DNA of 64,000 nt, taken from positions 1 through 64,000 of the forward strand of contig CAZWOU010000016.1 of NCBI GenBank assembly GCA_964635375.1, written 5' to 3'. A program made the translations under genes and the position numbers. Shown in pieces: positions 52,021 to 61,192 of the stretch. Source of the stretch: CAZMNY01 sp964635375 (lineage in GTDB: Bacteria > Planctomycetota > Planctomycetia > Pirellulales > Pirellulaceae). Position 1 is the first letter of the stretch, and each line of letters begins with the position of its first letter. The notes beneath the pieces were generated by a model, which did not search any database, was not told the DNA's origin, and worked only from the letters and a program-made list of their open reading frames with translations.

Positions 52021-52383
52021 CCCTCGTGCTTGCAGCGTTCAGTCGTTAATCCGGCTCTGAATTACGCATTATCGGGCCGCTGCCCGCGAATTATCTGGCC
52101 CTCCCACAAGTGCGGCATGCAAACACAACCGCAGCTCAAACAACTGTAGCTCACGATCGCCTGCGATCCGTGCCTTCCCCCGCCTCAATCGGCGGCCCCC
52201 AAGACCGCAAAATCCTTAGCGTCCCTACAATCCAAGTCGCGGTCAGGCGACTTGGATTGCTTTCCGGGGATCCAAACCGCCAGGAAACGGAACAACTCGC
52301 TACCATTTCCCATTGCTGGAACTATTCCGAGTAAGATTGGACGAGCTTGGATTAAGCACGCGCATGGCAGACCGAGGAACACA
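52021..52383. other. Divergent intergenic region upstream of the ABC ATPase
   Basis: About 360 bases between a minus-strand small gene and the ABC ATPase. It contains the perfect 13-bp inverted repeat listed separately. No coding feature is supported. Confidence 0.4.
52228..52259 (+). promoter_or_regulatory. Perfect 13-bp inverted repeat, possible operator or leader hairpin
   Basis: CAATCCAAGTCGC (52228-52240), six-base loop GGTCAG, then GCGACTTGGATTG (52247-52259): a perfect 13-bp dyad 125 bases before the ABC ATPase start. The upstream gene is transcribed away from it, so it is not that gene's terminator. It could be a regulator-binding palindrome or an attenuator-type hairpin in the leader. 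Confidence 0.5.
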
Positions 52384-53472
52384 ATGGCGGGCGTCAAACT
52401 CACTCAACTCAGCAAACAGTTCGGCAACGTCAAGGCGGTCGATCAGATCGACTTGGAAATCGTCGACCGCGAAATGGTTGTGCTCGTCGGTCCATCGGGC
52501 TGCGGTAAGACAACGACTCTTCGGATGATCGCGGGGCTTGAAGAGGCGAGCGGCGGCGAGATCAGAATCGGCGACAAAGTGGTCAATCGAGTTAAGCCGA
52601 AGGACCGTAACATTGCCATGGTGTTCCAATCGTATGCTCTCTATCCCCATATGAACGTCTACGACAACATGGCCTTCGGCCTCAAGATGAGACGAACAGC
52701 CAGAACTGAAATCGAACGCCGCGTGTTGGAAGCGTCCGACACCCTTGGGCTCGCCGATCTTCTCAAACGCAAACCGGCCGAACTAAGCGGCGGCCAACAA
52801 CAGCGTGTCGCATTGGGACGAGCCATCGTCCGAGACCCCGCGGTGTTCCTGTTCGATGAGCCGCTCAGCAACCTTGACGCCAAGCTGCGTGTGAAGATGA
52901 GAAGTGAACTCGTTAAGCTTCATCGACGACTTGAGGCCACTATGGTCTACGTGACCCACGACCAAGTAGAGGCGATGATGATGGGCGATCGCATCGTTGT
53001 GATGCACGAGGGGCGCATTCAGCAGGTCGGCCCGCCTGCCGAGGTTTACGAAAGGCCGGCAAACCGATTCGTGGCGGAATTCATCGGCGCCCCCCCAATG
53101 AACTTGTTTGACGGCGTACTCAGGCGTTCGACGAGTTCGCAGGATGCGGCAGCTATTACCACCAAACTCGGCCTCTTAGACGTGCCGCGCGCGCGGATCG
53201 ATTGGTCCGACAGCATGGACGGGCGCGAAGCCCTGCTCGGCCTGCGGCCCGAGGACATCCACCTTGGCGACAACCATGAATTCTGCTTTGAGGCAGAAGT
53301 GCTTGTCGCTCAACCGCTCGGTGCCGAAACTTTCGTTGAATTCTCCAGTAACAATGCAGAATTTATCGCCAGAATGACCGGGCCGGCGCCGCCCGCCGGC
53401 GACAAAGTGCGACTGTCGATCGACCCTGATAGCGTCCATCTGTTTGACAAGCAAAGCGAACAAAGGCTCTAG
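52384..53472 (+). CDS. ABC transporter ATPase, MalK/UgpC/MsmX type
   Basis: 362 residues, ATG preceded by GAGGAACAC. Walker A GPSGCGKTT near 37-45, Q-loop MVFQSYALYPHM, signature LSGGQQQR, Walker B VFLFDEPLSNLDA and switch VTHDQVEA are all intact. The C-terminal 120 residues form the OB-like TOBE regulatory domain (FIGAPPMNLFDG, LLGLRPEDIHLG, PLGAETFVEF) typical of sugar and glycerol-3-phosphate importers. No permease or binding-protein gene lies beside it, so like MsmX it may energise several importers encoded elsewhere. The start was chosen at the family N-terminus (MAGVKLTQLSKQFG); an upstream extension has no family match. Confidence 0.92.
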   Translation: MAGVKLTQLSKQFGNVKAVDQIDLEIVDREMVVLVGPSGCGKTTTLRMIAGLEEASGGEIRIGDKVVNRVKPKDRNIAMVFQSYALYPHMNVYDNMAFGLKMRRTARTEIERRVLEASDTLGLADLLKRKPAELSGGQQQRVALGRAIVRDPAVFLFDEPLSNLDAKLRVKMRSELVKLHRRLEATMVYVTHDQVEAMMMGDRIVVMHEGRIQQVGPPAEVYERPANRFVAEFIGAPPMNLFDGVLRRSTSSQDAAAITTKLGLLDVPRARIDWSDSMDGREALLGLRPEDIHLGDNHEFCFEAEVLVAQPLGAETFVEFSSNNAEFIARMTGPAPPAGDKVRLSIDPDSVHLFDKQSEQRL

Positions 53473-53514
53473 GTCTGAGCGGCTAGAGAAACAACTGAAA
53501 CGACGAGGCCTTGC

Positions 53515-54159
53515 GTGGACCAAGCGATGTTTACCGAGACGCGATTCACCGCAATGCTCCAGTCGCTCGAAGCAAATCGGCCCCTCAAGGGATTGTTCGA
53601 ACAGCTTCTGTCCGCCTACACCCAACCCAACCGGCACTATCACAATGCCGGACATGTTGGGGATTGTCTTGAACTGTTCGACAGCGCCCGCCAACTGGCA
53701 ACTCAACCTGGCGAACTCGAGGCCGCAATCTGGTTTCACGACGCCGTCTACGAGAGCCGCGCCGAGGACAATGAACTGCGCAGCGCTGAATGGGCTGAGC
53801 AGGGCCTGGTTGAGGCGGGCGTGGCCGAAGAACGTGTTCGGAGAATCGGACAACTTGTCCTTGCCACCAAGCACGAGGCGACGCCCAATCTCGCCGACTC
53901 TAAATTAATGGTCGACATCGACTTGAGCATTCTTGGCCGAAACAGCGAGCGGTTCGACGAGTACGACTTGGCCATCCGCAGGGAATTCGAGTGGGTCCCC
54001 GATGGGCAATACAGGCCTGCAAGGGCCGCCGTGCTGCGTTCATTTCTCGATCGAGCTCAGATCTACTCGACTTCCGAGTTTCGCCAACGGTTCGAAACAA
54101 CGGCGAGGGCTAACCTGACAAGGGCCATTCGGCGCCTCGAATCCTCGAACAGACACTGA
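53515..54159 (+). CDS. HD-superfamily metal-dependent phosphohydrolase-like protein
   Basis: 214 residues from GTG 53515, with ACGAGG about six bases upstream. The metal-ligand pattern is RHYHNAGHVGDCLELF, AAIWFHDAVYES (the HD pair) and later MVDIDLSILG, typical of the COG4339-type HD proteins predicted to cleave phosphoesters. TKHEATPNLADSK is a conserved family segment. The substrate is unknown. It begins 42 bases after the ABC ATPase and may share its transcript. Confidence 0.8.
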   Translation: MDQAMFTETRFTAMLQSLEANRPLKGLFEQLLSAYTQPNRHYHNAGHVGDCLELFDSARQLATQPGELEAAIWFHDAVYESRAEDNELRSAEWAEQGLVEAGVAEERVRRIGQLVLATKHEATPNLADSKLMVDIDLSILGRNSERFDEYDLAIRREFEWVPDGQYRPARAAVLRSFLDRAQIYSTSEFRQRFETTARANLTRAIRRLESSNRH

Positions 54160-54186
54160 GACAAGCTCGACAACGAAACAAAGGCA

Positions 54187-54203
54187 GCTGGGAAATTCCC
54201 AGC
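54187..54203. terminator. Hairpin between convergent genes
   Basis: GCTGGGAAATTCCCAGC is a perfect short stem located between the convergent ends of the HD gene (54159) and the His/Gly-rich gene (54235). Its position suggests a bidirectional terminator. There is no long T run on either side. Confidence 0.45.
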
Positions 54204-54234
54204 CGCCTCGTGGAATCATCATCGGCAGTACAGT

Positions 54235-54624
54235 TTAGTGGCCGCCAAAATGTCCGCCGCTGTGCCCGCCAAAATATCCACCGCTGTGCCCGCCAAAATG
54301 TCCACCGCGGTGGTAGTCGAAATGGCCAGTTCGGTGAACGTCGTAATGGCCGGGTGTGTAATGGAAGTGGTTTCCATGCCGTCTCAACTGAGCGGGATGC
54401 CAGTCAAGATGCGTGGTGTCGTGATAGTCCCAGTGACCACGACCGTGGCTCGAACGGTAATGGGGGCGGTGGGTTGTTTGGCGGTGGACGTTGCCGATGG
54501 CCACGTGAAAGCCTCGGCCGCCAATGTGGAAGCCAAAAGGACCAGCCGCTTGGGCTTGGGTCGTTCCCAAACCGGCCATGCCCATACCAACGATTGCGGC
54601 GAATGCGATTGCGATCTTTTTCAT
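54235..54624 (-). CDS. Exported His/Gly-rich protein
   Basis: 129 residues from ATG 54624, with a perfect AAGGAG eight bases upstream. A classical signal peptide (MKKIAIAFAAIVGMGMAGLG, cut near QAQA at 26) precedes a mature part of about 100 residues with more than a quarter His. The last 25 residues are GGHFGGHS-type units encoded by a 24-bp tandem repeat. Such composition suggests binding of Zn, Cu or Ni in the envelope, but no defined domain is present. Transcription probably depends on sigma-54, given the -24/-12 site just upstream. Confidence 0.75.
   Translation of the reverse strand: MKKIAIAFAAIVGMGMAGLGTTQAQAAGPFGFHIGGRGFHVAIGNVHRQTTHRPHYRSSHGRGHWDYHDTTHLDWHPAQLRRHGNHFHYTPGHYDVHRTGHFDYHRGGHFGGHSGGYFGGHSGGHFGGH
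54242..54310 (-). repeat. 24-bp repeat encoding GGHFGGHS
   Basis: On the plus strand CCGCCAAAATGTCC-type units start at 54242, 54266 and 54290 with few differences. They encode the C-terminal His/Gly tail of the exported protein. Confidence 0.8.
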
Positions 54625-54672
54625 CTCGGAGCTCCTTGCGGGGGGGAAGCTTGGGTCTTCGCTTACTACTAA

Positions 54673-54688
54673 AGCAAGCACCGTGCCA
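54673..54688 (-). promoter_or_regulatory. Sigma-54 (RpoN) -24/-12 promoter
   Basis: On the minus strand TGGCACGGTGCTTGCT matches the sigma-54 consensus TGGCACRNNNNTTGCW at every defined position. The start site would lie near 54662, giving a leader of about 37 bases before the His/Gly-rich gene with its strong ribosome-binding site. Sigma-54 promoters need an enhancer-binding activator. Confidence 0.75.
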
Positions 54689-55004
54689 ATCCTAGATCCC
54701 GGGCCAAGGACAAGCCGTTTAGCTAGCAAATACCTGGGAAACTGCGATATTCCGGGGGAATGACTCAAGTTGTCCATCGCCAAAGCGCCGCGAAATTGAC
54801 ATCAACGTGTGGTCAAAATGACTTCTTTTGCTTGCGTCGGCGCGGGACCTGAATGATGGTCGGAGAGCCTCCAGTCTCGAAAACCGAGCCTCAAGCAGGG
54901 CTCGACAGCAACGAGAGCAGCTGCATAGAATCGGCCAGAATCGCAGGACCGTGCTGGCGAAGACGAGCAGAACCGCCAGTGGCTAATGAGGAGTTCAATC
55001 GAAC

Positions 55005-55577
55005 GTGATGTTTTCGATTCGGCGACCTAGCCGCGATTTGATTGATCAGCTCATTGCCAGCGAACGGGCGAAGAACTTCACCTACGCCGAGGTTGGCGCC
55101 AGCCAGCATGCCGTCTGCCCGACTGGCTTTCGCGCCAATCGGTTCGGCTGTGTGTTAGGTGGGGGCGAGGCCCTTTTCGACCGAGCGCGAGCAGCCATGA
55201 GGGAGCTCGTGATGCTGGACCTTGCCTGGCTTCAGCTCGCCGCCCCGCTCAACTCGCTTGAGCCTGGCGCGATCATCTGCACTCAAGTTCACCTTTTCGG
55301 CCTCTATTCCCTGAATGTTGGTCGGGTAATTTACGTGGAAGACGAGGCGTCTTGCTTCGCGTTCGGTTATGGGACTTTGCCCCAATATCCGATGAGGGGA
55401 GAGGAGCGGTTTTCGCTCCGGCTCGATTCGAAGTCGGGAGAGGTCTGTTTCGAGATCTTCTCGTTCGCCAGAGCAAAGAACTTCCTGATGGGCCTCGGTT
55501 GGCCGGCCATGAAAATCATGCAGCGACGCTTCTGCCATGAGTGCTCAGAGAGGTTGCGTTCGCACAGCAGCTCCTGA
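55005..55577 (+). CDS. DUF1990 family protein
   Basis: 190 residues; the start is GTG 55005 or ATG 55008, with GAGGAG about eleven bases upstream. Family landmarks are FTYAEVGAS, CPTGFRANRFGCVLGGGEALFDRA, a central VGRVIYVEDEASCFAFGYGTLPQ, then GEERFSLRLD and AMKIMQRRFCHEC. DUF1990 proteins belong to a START/polyketide-cyclase-like fold and have no assigned function; the segment GFAYGTL-type plus GEE pocket suggests ligand binding. No partner gene is evident. Confidence 0.85.
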   Translation: MMFSIRRPSRDLIDQLIASERAKNFTYAEVGASQHAVCPTGFRANRFGCVLGGGEALFDRARAAMRELVMLDLAWLQLAAPLNSLEPGAIICTQVHLFGLYSLNVGRVIYVEDEASCFAFGYGTLPQYPMRGEERFSLRLDSKSGEVCFEIFSFARAKNFLMGLGWPAMKIMQRRFCHECSERLRSHSSS

Positions 55578-55643
55578 TCACACCGACCTGATCAAATAGG
55601 CGACCGCAATGGGGGCACTGTCGCGGCAGCAAGGGCACGGCAA

Positions 55644-55946
55644 CTAGGGCGCGGTCGAGCTGGAGTTCTGGTTTCCGCTTGGTGGCTTGGAAAGATCCCT
55701 GGGGGCTCCACCCGTTTCCGCGGTGTTGCGGTTGAGCTTGCCAGCAGCGAGTTCGGCCGTGGTTTTGTACCAGACACAGACCGTTAATTCTTGGATTTCG
55801 CCGCGGGCCGAACAGGATTGAGAGACATTGGTGATTTCGACGGTCGGATGCTTGTCGAGCCAGGTATTAATCTCCAGTTCGAGCTCGTCGTCCCGCATTC
55901 CGCGCTGGGCGTTGGGATTGCTCTTGGTGAATAACTTGACTCTCAT
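55644..55946 (-). CDS. Small hypothetical protein
   Basis: 100 residues, ATG 55946. Residues 1-65 look like a compact alpha/beta fold: ELEINTWLDKHPTVEITNVSQS, then ELTVCVWYK. The C-terminal 35 residues are a Ser/Pro/Asn-rich tail. The ordered half, with its amphipathic pattern of a strand, helix and two strands, makes it more than a random frame. I do not recognise the family. Nothing in the context indicates a function. Confidence 0.5.
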   Translation of the reverse strand: MRVKLFTKSNPNAQRGMRDDELELEINTWLDKHPTVEITNVSQSCSARGEIQELTVCVWYKTTAELAAGKLNRNTAETGGAPRDLSKPPSGNQNSSSTAP

Positions 55947-56110
55947 CGGGATCGCTCAAACGGAGTTCGTTGGTGACCCTGAAACCTATCCCCCAAAACG
56001 ACCCGGAGCGGGATGAATATGGGCGCCTAACTTGGAATCTGCCATTTCACCGGACATCTATGCGATTAGCAGCCCGTGGGGACAAACATGTGGGCCGTCG
56101 CCGAACGGGC

Positions 56111-57454
56111 TCATTCCGGTAATACCGATCGTAAGGACTCGCCGATCAGCGGCGCGATTCTTTGAAGGACGTCGAGTGGCGTCGACAGAGGCGGTGCGAG
56201 GCAGATCACGTCGCCTCGCATACGAGTGAACATTCCCCGCTTTTGGGCCTGTTCGTGCAGTTTCTGCCCAATCTTGAGTTCCGCGTCAAACTCCTTCTTG
56301 GTTTCCCGATTCTCAACAAGCTCAACGCCGCACATCAGACCAAGTCCGCGGATATCCCCGACGTGAGGATGGTCGGCTAATTCCGTTCGAAGCTGATCGA
56401 GCAACAGATTGCCGCTCGTTCCGGCTGCCTCCACCAGGCGCTCGTCCTCGATGATCTGAAGGTTTCGGAGGGCGACCGCTGATCCAACCGGGTGGCCGCT
56501 GTAGGTGTAGGCGTGCATCCAGGTTCGCTCAGGTTCGTCAAACACGGCGGCGATCCTGTCGCAAAAGCCTACTCCGCCAAAAGGAAAATAGCCCGAGGTG
56601 ATTCCCTTGGCGAATTGAATCAGATCGGGCTCAACATCCCAGTGCTGCAGGCCGAACATGAGCCCCGTTCGGCCGAAGCCGGTGATTACCTCATCGGCGG
56701 CCAACAGCACATCGTACTGGTCGCAAATCTCGCGTATGCGTGGAAAGTAATCATCCTGGGGCACAATCACACCCGCCGCGCCTTGCACGGGTTCCGCGAG
56801 GAACATGGCGACGGTCTCGGGACCTTCACGCAGGATGGCCTGTTCCAGTTCGTCCGCTGCGGCACGGCCTTGCGAGCGTCCATCCATTGGGTGTGGATAG
56901 CGATAGGGGTAGGGCGAGGCGATATGAGTGAAACCCGGGGTGCGCGGTTCAAACATCGGCCAGTAACTAGCGATCCCGGTGGCGCTCATCGACGCCAGGG
57001 TGACTCCGTGGTAACCCCATTTGCGCGAAATCACCTTGACCTTGCTTGGCTTGCCGTGGCACTTCCAATAATACCGAGCGGTCTTGAACGCGGCGTCATT
57101 GGATTCGGCGCCGCCCGAAGTGAAGAAGAATCGGTTGATCGACGGATAGCAGAGCTCTGCCAGCCGCGAGGCAAGCTCGATTGCCGAGGCGTTGGTGCTA
57201 CCGGAATAGCCCGAGCAATACGCCATTTGTTTCATCTGAGCCGAGGCGACGTCCGCCAGTTCGGCTCGACCATGACCGACCGCGACGTTCCACAATCCGG
57301 AAATTGCATCAATGAAGGCTCTGCCGTCTGAGTCAAAAAGCAGGGCGCCCTCGCCTCGCACCCAAAGCCGGGACGTTTTCTGTCCTTCAACATTGTGGAG
57401 CGGGTGAACCAAGTGTGCGTGGTCCAACTCGCGCCAGTGCTCGGGGATTGTCAT
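56111..57454 (-). CDS. Class III (omega) aminotransferase
   Basis: 447 residues from ATG 57454, where family similarity starts (HWRELDHAHLVHPLHN). PLP-dependent class III fold: substrate entry GLWNVAVGHGR, PLP phosphate/ring segment TSGGAESNDAAFKTARYYW, metal-free Asp in LLAADEVITGFGRTG, and the Schiff-base Lys in LIQFAKGITSGYFPFGG. It moves an amino group from an omega-amino acid or amine to pyruvate or another keto acid. The exact substrate cannot be told. A longer frame to GTG 57601 lacks family match. It is divergent from the D-threonine-aldolase-like gene across about 430 bases. Confidence 0.9.
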   Translation of the reverse strand: MTIPEHWRELDHAHLVHPLHNVEGQKTSRLWVRGEGALLFDSDGRAFIDAISGLWNVAVGHGRAELADVASAQMKQMAYCSGYSGSTNASAIELASRLAELCYPSINRFFFTSGGAESNDAAFKTARYYWKCHGKPSKVKVISRKWGYHGVTLASMSATGIASYWPMFEPRTPGFTHIASPYPYRYPHPMDGRSQGRAAADELEQAILREGPETVAMFLAEPVQGAAGVIVPQDDYFPRIREICDQYDVLLAADEVITGFGRTGLMFGLQHWDVEPDLIQFAKGITSGYFPFGGVGFCDRIAAVFDEPERTWMHAYTYSGHPVGSAVALRNLQIIEDERLVEAAGTSGNLLLDQLRTELADHPHVGDIRGLGLMCGVELVENRETKKEFDAELKIGQKLHEQAQKRGMFTRMRGDVICLAPPLSTPLDVLQRIAPLIGESLRSVLPE

Positions 57455-57880
57455 TGTTTGCCGGTCGCAGAGAAGCTGTAGGGAAAGGTCTGTAGGGGAA
57501 AGGTCGGCGAATGAAGCCCTTCGCACCTGCCTGAACGAATTGGCGAAGCCCAACTGTGTCGTCTTTTGTACCGGCGAGTCGAGTCCGCGCCTACGAGTCA
57601 CCTGGGCCGTCCGCTGAGATTCCTATTTGCGCCACCAGTGCACGCGGGCGTTGTCTGCTTCATTTGGCCCGCGCATTCGGTTAGGCTGCGTCTTGCGACT
57701 TCATTCTGTTGAGAAGAGGGTTTTCGCCAACCTCCAAAATGGCTTGTCGGCATGGCTGAGTAAGACGGACGCGACGCGGTGCTCGAGGCAGATCGGGAAA
57801 TCGGGGTTGAACGCCTGCACGAGGCTTCCCCGAGCTCGATTTCTCGTTGCACGGCTTCAAACACGAAAGTGGATAATAGG
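57455..57880. other. Divergent intergenic region
   Basis: About 425 bases between the aminotransferase and the D-threonine-aldolase-like gene. Both promoters should be here. Overlapping open frames exist on both strands but none shows domain character, and I found no clear promoter elements. Confidence 0.35.
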
Positions 57881-58978
57881 ATGGCGGTATCGATCGGATG
57901 TTCCAAGAGTGATCTCGACACGCCGGCATTGTGCATCGATCTCGACGCCATGGAGAGCAATGCGGCGGAGATGTCCCAGGCGTGTCGCGATCGCAACCTG
58001 GCTTGGCGCCCTCATTCCAAATGCCACAAGTCGCCTGACATTGGGCGGAAGTTAGTCCAGGCGGGAGCGATTGGATTGACCTGCGCCAAGCTGGGCGAGG
58101 CGGAGGTCTTGGGGCAAGGCGGAATCAATGACCTCTTGATCGCCAACATGATTGTGGGGCCTCAGAAGCTGGACCGGCTTGCGGCCCTCCGCAGAATCGC
58201 CGATCCCATGGTTTGCATCGACCACGAGGATCAGCTTCGTCCGCTTTCATCTCGCATGGAACCCGAGGCCTTGCCCGTCCGCGTCCTTGTGGAAGTCGAC
58301 ATCGGCCTCGCGAGGGTTGGTTGCCAGCCAGGCCAGGCCACCGTTGAGTTGGCTCGGCTCGCCCACGAACTGCCGGGAGTCGAATTGGCCGGGATCATGG
58401 GCTATGAGGGACACCTGCTGACGCTTCAAGATCTGGACGAGAAGCGCCAGCGTATCGCGGAGGCCTTGGGTTGCCTGGTGGAAACTGCTGAGGCGGTTCG
58501 GGCCGATGGATTGCCTTGCGAGATTGTGTCGTGCGGCGGCACCGGCTCGTTTCTCTACAGCGTTGAGGCGCCGGGCATCTCGGAGCTGCAGGCGGGCGGG
58601 GCCATCTTCATGGACGAGTTCTATCGACGCGAGTGTCGAGTTGACAACCTGCGTCACGCGCTGACTGTCGTGGCGACGGTCGTCAGCCGTCCGACGGAGG
58701 AACGCGCTATCGTGGATGCGGGGCGGAAGACCATGCACGGCGATTTTGCTCTTCCCCGAATCATCGACCGCGACGACTTGGAGTTCGTGCGTTTGTCCGC
58801 CGAGCATGGCGAGATCCGCTGTGACAAATCGGGCCCAGGCGTCCGCATCGGAGACCGGCTCGAAATCATCCCTGGCTACAGCGACATGACCACGGTCTTG
58901 CACAACGAGTTCTTCGCGTTTCGCAACAATCAGTTGGAGGCAGTTTGGCCGCTCGACGGCCGTGGAAAACTACAGTGA
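57881..58978 (+). CDS. D-threonine aldolase-like PLP enzyme (alanine-racemase fold)
   Basis: 365 residues from ATG 57881. N-terminal alanine-racemase-type barrel: DTPALCIDLDAMESN, then PLP Lys in WRPHSKCHKSPDIGR, followed by VEVDIGLARVGC and CGGTGSF, which hold the cofactor phosphate. The C-terminal beta domain ends with LHNEFFAFRNN and VWPLDGRGK as in the D-threonine aldolase/D-serine dehydratase group, where a metal is bound near this His. It would cleave or dehydrate a D-beta-hydroxy amino acid. The following aldolase gene on the same strand fits a small degradation route (inference). Confidence 0.85.
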   Translation: MAVSIGCSKSDLDTPALCIDLDAMESNAAEMSQACRDRNLAWRPHSKCHKSPDIGRKLVQAGAIGLTCAKLGEAEVLGQGGINDLLIANMIVGPQKLDRLAALRRIADPMVCIDHEDQLRPLSSRMEPEALPVRVLVEVDIGLARVGCQPGQATVELARLAHELPGVELAGIMGYEGHLLTLQDLDEKRQRIAEALGCLVETAEAVRADGLPCEIVSCGGTGSFLYSVEAPGISELQAGGAIFMDEFYRRECRVDNLRHALTVVATVVSRPTEERAIVDAGRKTMHGDFALPRIIDRDDLEFVRLSAEHGEIRCDKSGPGVRIGDRLEIIPGYSDMTTVLHNEFFAFRNNQLEAVWPLDGRGKLQ

Positions 58979-59111
58979 TTTTCTCCAGTTCCCGAAACGC
59001 GGAGGCGCTACACGGAGAGTAGCGGCTTTCTCCGGTAGATGTTTGGTCTTGGCTATGTCTGGTCTTGGCTGGACTCTCGTTGCGGGACGAAACCAAACCG
59101 AGGACCGATAG

Positions 59112-59876
59112 GTGAGACAAAGCAAAACACTCGCGCGCATTCGCGACGGAAGACCCGCCGCAATCGCGAATCTGGGCCATTTCATTCCAGCTTTCGTTCG
59201 ACACGCGGCCGCGACTGGTTTCGATTGCATCTGGTTGGATCTCGAACATCGAGCGTGGGACCCTACACAGGTCCAGGCGATCTTGGCTTTCTTTCACAAG
59301 TTCGACATAGACTGCCTGTTGAGGGCGCCGACAACGGATCGCGCCTTGCTCTACCGGTACTTCGAGGACGGAGCGACGGGCGTCATGGTCCCTCATGTTT
59401 CAACTCGCGAACAGGCAGAGCATCTCGTCGGGGCGCTGCGATTTCCGCCCATTGGAAACCGCGGCCTCGATGGCGCTGGACTCGACTGCGAGTTCGACGT
59501 CAAGCACGGCGCGGAGTATTCCGACGAGGCGAATCGAGAGACGATGTTGGTCGTGCAAATCGAATCGCCGGAGGCCGTTGCCAATGTGGAGGAGATCGCG
59601 GCGGTGGAGGGCGTGGACGGCCTGTTCATTGGGCCTGCCGATCTCGGCCTCCGGCTCAAGTATGGCGATTTGGAGCTCACCCTGGAGGATGCCGAAAAGA
59701 AAGTTGCCTCGGCCTGCCGCGAACACGGCAAGGCGTGGGGGCGGCCCGCATTCAGCAAGGATGACCTGCACGCGTTGAGTGGGCGAGGCGCGCAGCTCTT
59801 GGCCTACGGCGGCGACTTTGGATTTCTCCTACAAGGACTGACTCGTTCCCAAGCAGATTTTCAGGGCCTGCGATAG
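59112..59876 (+). CDS. HpcH/HpaI family aldolase
   Basis: 254 residues from GTG 59112, with GAGG upstream. Class II (metal-dependent) pyruvate aldolase fold: WLDLEHRAW with the catalytic His, Arg in LLRAPTTD, metal-binding Glu in VVQIESPEAV and Asp in IGPADLGLRL. Members split 4-hydroxy-2-oxo acids (for example 2-keto-3-deoxy-rhamnonate) into pyruvate and an aldehyde. It lies 133 bases after the D-threonine-aldolase-like gene, and the two could share a transcript. Confidence 0.88.
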   Translation: MRQSKTLARIRDGRPAAIANLGHFIPAFVRHAAATGFDCIWLDLEHRAWDPTQVQAILAFFHKFDIDCLLRAPTTDRALLYRYFEDGATGVMVPHVSTREQAEHLVGALRFPPIGNRGLDGAGLDCEFDVKHGAEYSDEANRETMLVVQIESPEAVANVEEIAAVEGVDGLFIGPADLGLRLKYGDLELTLEDAEKKVASACREHGKAWGRPAFSKDDLHALSGRGAQLLAYGGDFGFLLQGLTRSQADFQGLR

Positions 59877-59987
59877 TGCGTTCGCTTTCCAACTTGGAAT
59901 ACGGATCCGGCAACTCCGCCAAACGCCAGCTCGGCAAGCGGTCTGCCGGCTGACTTCGACATACTCCTGCCTTCAGGCGGTTCTTTC

Positions 59988-61145
59988 ATGAACAACGCAA
60001 CGAGTTCGCTAGACTTTGCCAAACGATTGATCGCGTTTGACACGGTGAGTCGTGGATCCAATGAGGCGGTCACCGACGAGATTGCCCAGCTGTTGGACGA
60101 CTTTGGATTCGACATTGAACGGGTCGACTATGACGATGCGCATGGTGTTCGCAAGTCCTGCGTGGTGGGCAAGAAAGGCCAGGGCCAGGGCGGGGCCGCT
60201 TATTTCGGGCACACTGATGTTGTTCCCGCAGACGATTGGAAATTTGCTCCAAGCGGCCCTTTCGAGCCAACCGTTGTTGAGCAGCGCCTCTACGGCCGAG
60301 GCAGCTGCGACATGAAGGGCTCCATCGCGTGCGCACTTGCGGCGGCGAGCCAACAGGCGGAGGCGGAATTCGCCCAGCCGCTTTACTTTGCCTGTACGGC
60401 CGATGAAGAAATCGGTTATGAAGGCGCCAGGCAAGTTGCTGAACATTCAAAGTTCTACCGAGAAATGGTCGAGCACAATACGCTTGTGCTGATCGGCGAA
60501 CCGACGGAATTGAGAGTTGTGCACGCCCACAAAGGCACCTATGGTTTTCGAGCCATATCACGAGGCGAGTCGGCTCATTCGAGTACAGCGGAAGGCCTGA
60601 ACGCGAACTTGGCTATGATCCCGTTCCTCGTTGAAATGAAGGCGATCCACGACGAGACGGAATCCCAGGAGCGATGGAAGAATCACGAATTCTCGCCTCC
60701 TACGATGGGCTGGAATATTGGTGTGAACGACCATACATTCGCCATCAACATCAAACCGCCTCAGAGCGTCTGCACCGTCTACTTTCGCCCGATGCCGGGC
60801 GTTGATGGCGGCCCGCTATTGGAGCGAGCCCGCTCGGCCGCCGAGCGTTGCGGCATTGAGTTCACTGTGGAACGCTGCGCCGAAGCGGTTTACGTCGACT
60901 CGGATGCCGACCATATTCAGGAACTCGTCGAACTCGCCGGAACCGCCCCAGCATCGACCGTATCCTATGGGACGGATGGGGCCATGCTTCGCGACCTAAA
61001 ACGTATCGCCGTCGTCGGCCCCGGCAGCATTGACCAGGCTCACACCTGTGATGAATGGATCGATTTGAAGCAACTTGCGCTGGGAGCAGAATTCTATCAG
61101 CGAGTTATTCAGAAGTGGTGCATGGCGCCGGTCGGCGCACCATAG
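59988..61145 (+). CDS. M20 deacylase, acetylornithine deacetylase type
   Basis: 385 residues, ATG with AGGCGG seven bases upstream. Zinc-dependent M20 fold with ligands and catalytic residues: HTDVVPADD (His and Asp), GRGSCDMKGSIAC (bridging Asp), TADEEIGYEG (catalytic Glu and ligand Glu), LIGEPTEL, and His in IDQAHTCDEWI. The dimerisation (lid) domain contains GESAHSSTAEGLNA. It probably removes acetyl from N-acetylornithine in arginine synthesis; DapE or another N-acyl amino-acid deacylase is possible. The ArgA-like acetyltransferase 47 bases downstream supports the arginine assignment. Confidence 0.85.
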   Translation: MNNATSSLDFAKRLIAFDTVSRGSNEAVTDEIAQLLDDFGFDIERVDYDDAHGVRKSCVVGKKGQGQGGAAYFGHTDVVPADDWKFAPSGPFEPTVVEQRLYGRGSCDMKGSIACALAAASQQAEAEFAQPLYFACTADEEIGYEGARQVAEHSKFYREMVEHNTLVLIGEPTELRVVHAHKGTYGFRAISRGESAHSSTAEGLNANLAMIPFLVEMKAIHDETESQERWKNHEFSPPTMGWNIGVNDHTFAINIKPPQSVCTVYFRPMPGVDGGPLLERARSAAERCGIEFTVERCAEAVYVDSDADHIQELVELAGTAPASTVSYGTDGAMLRDLKRIAVVGPGSIDQAHTCDEWIDLKQLALGAEFYQRVIQKWCMAPVGAP

Positions 61146-61192
61146 CCGTTCACTGAAATACTCGGTTGTGACGTTGTACAGGCAGGAATTCC

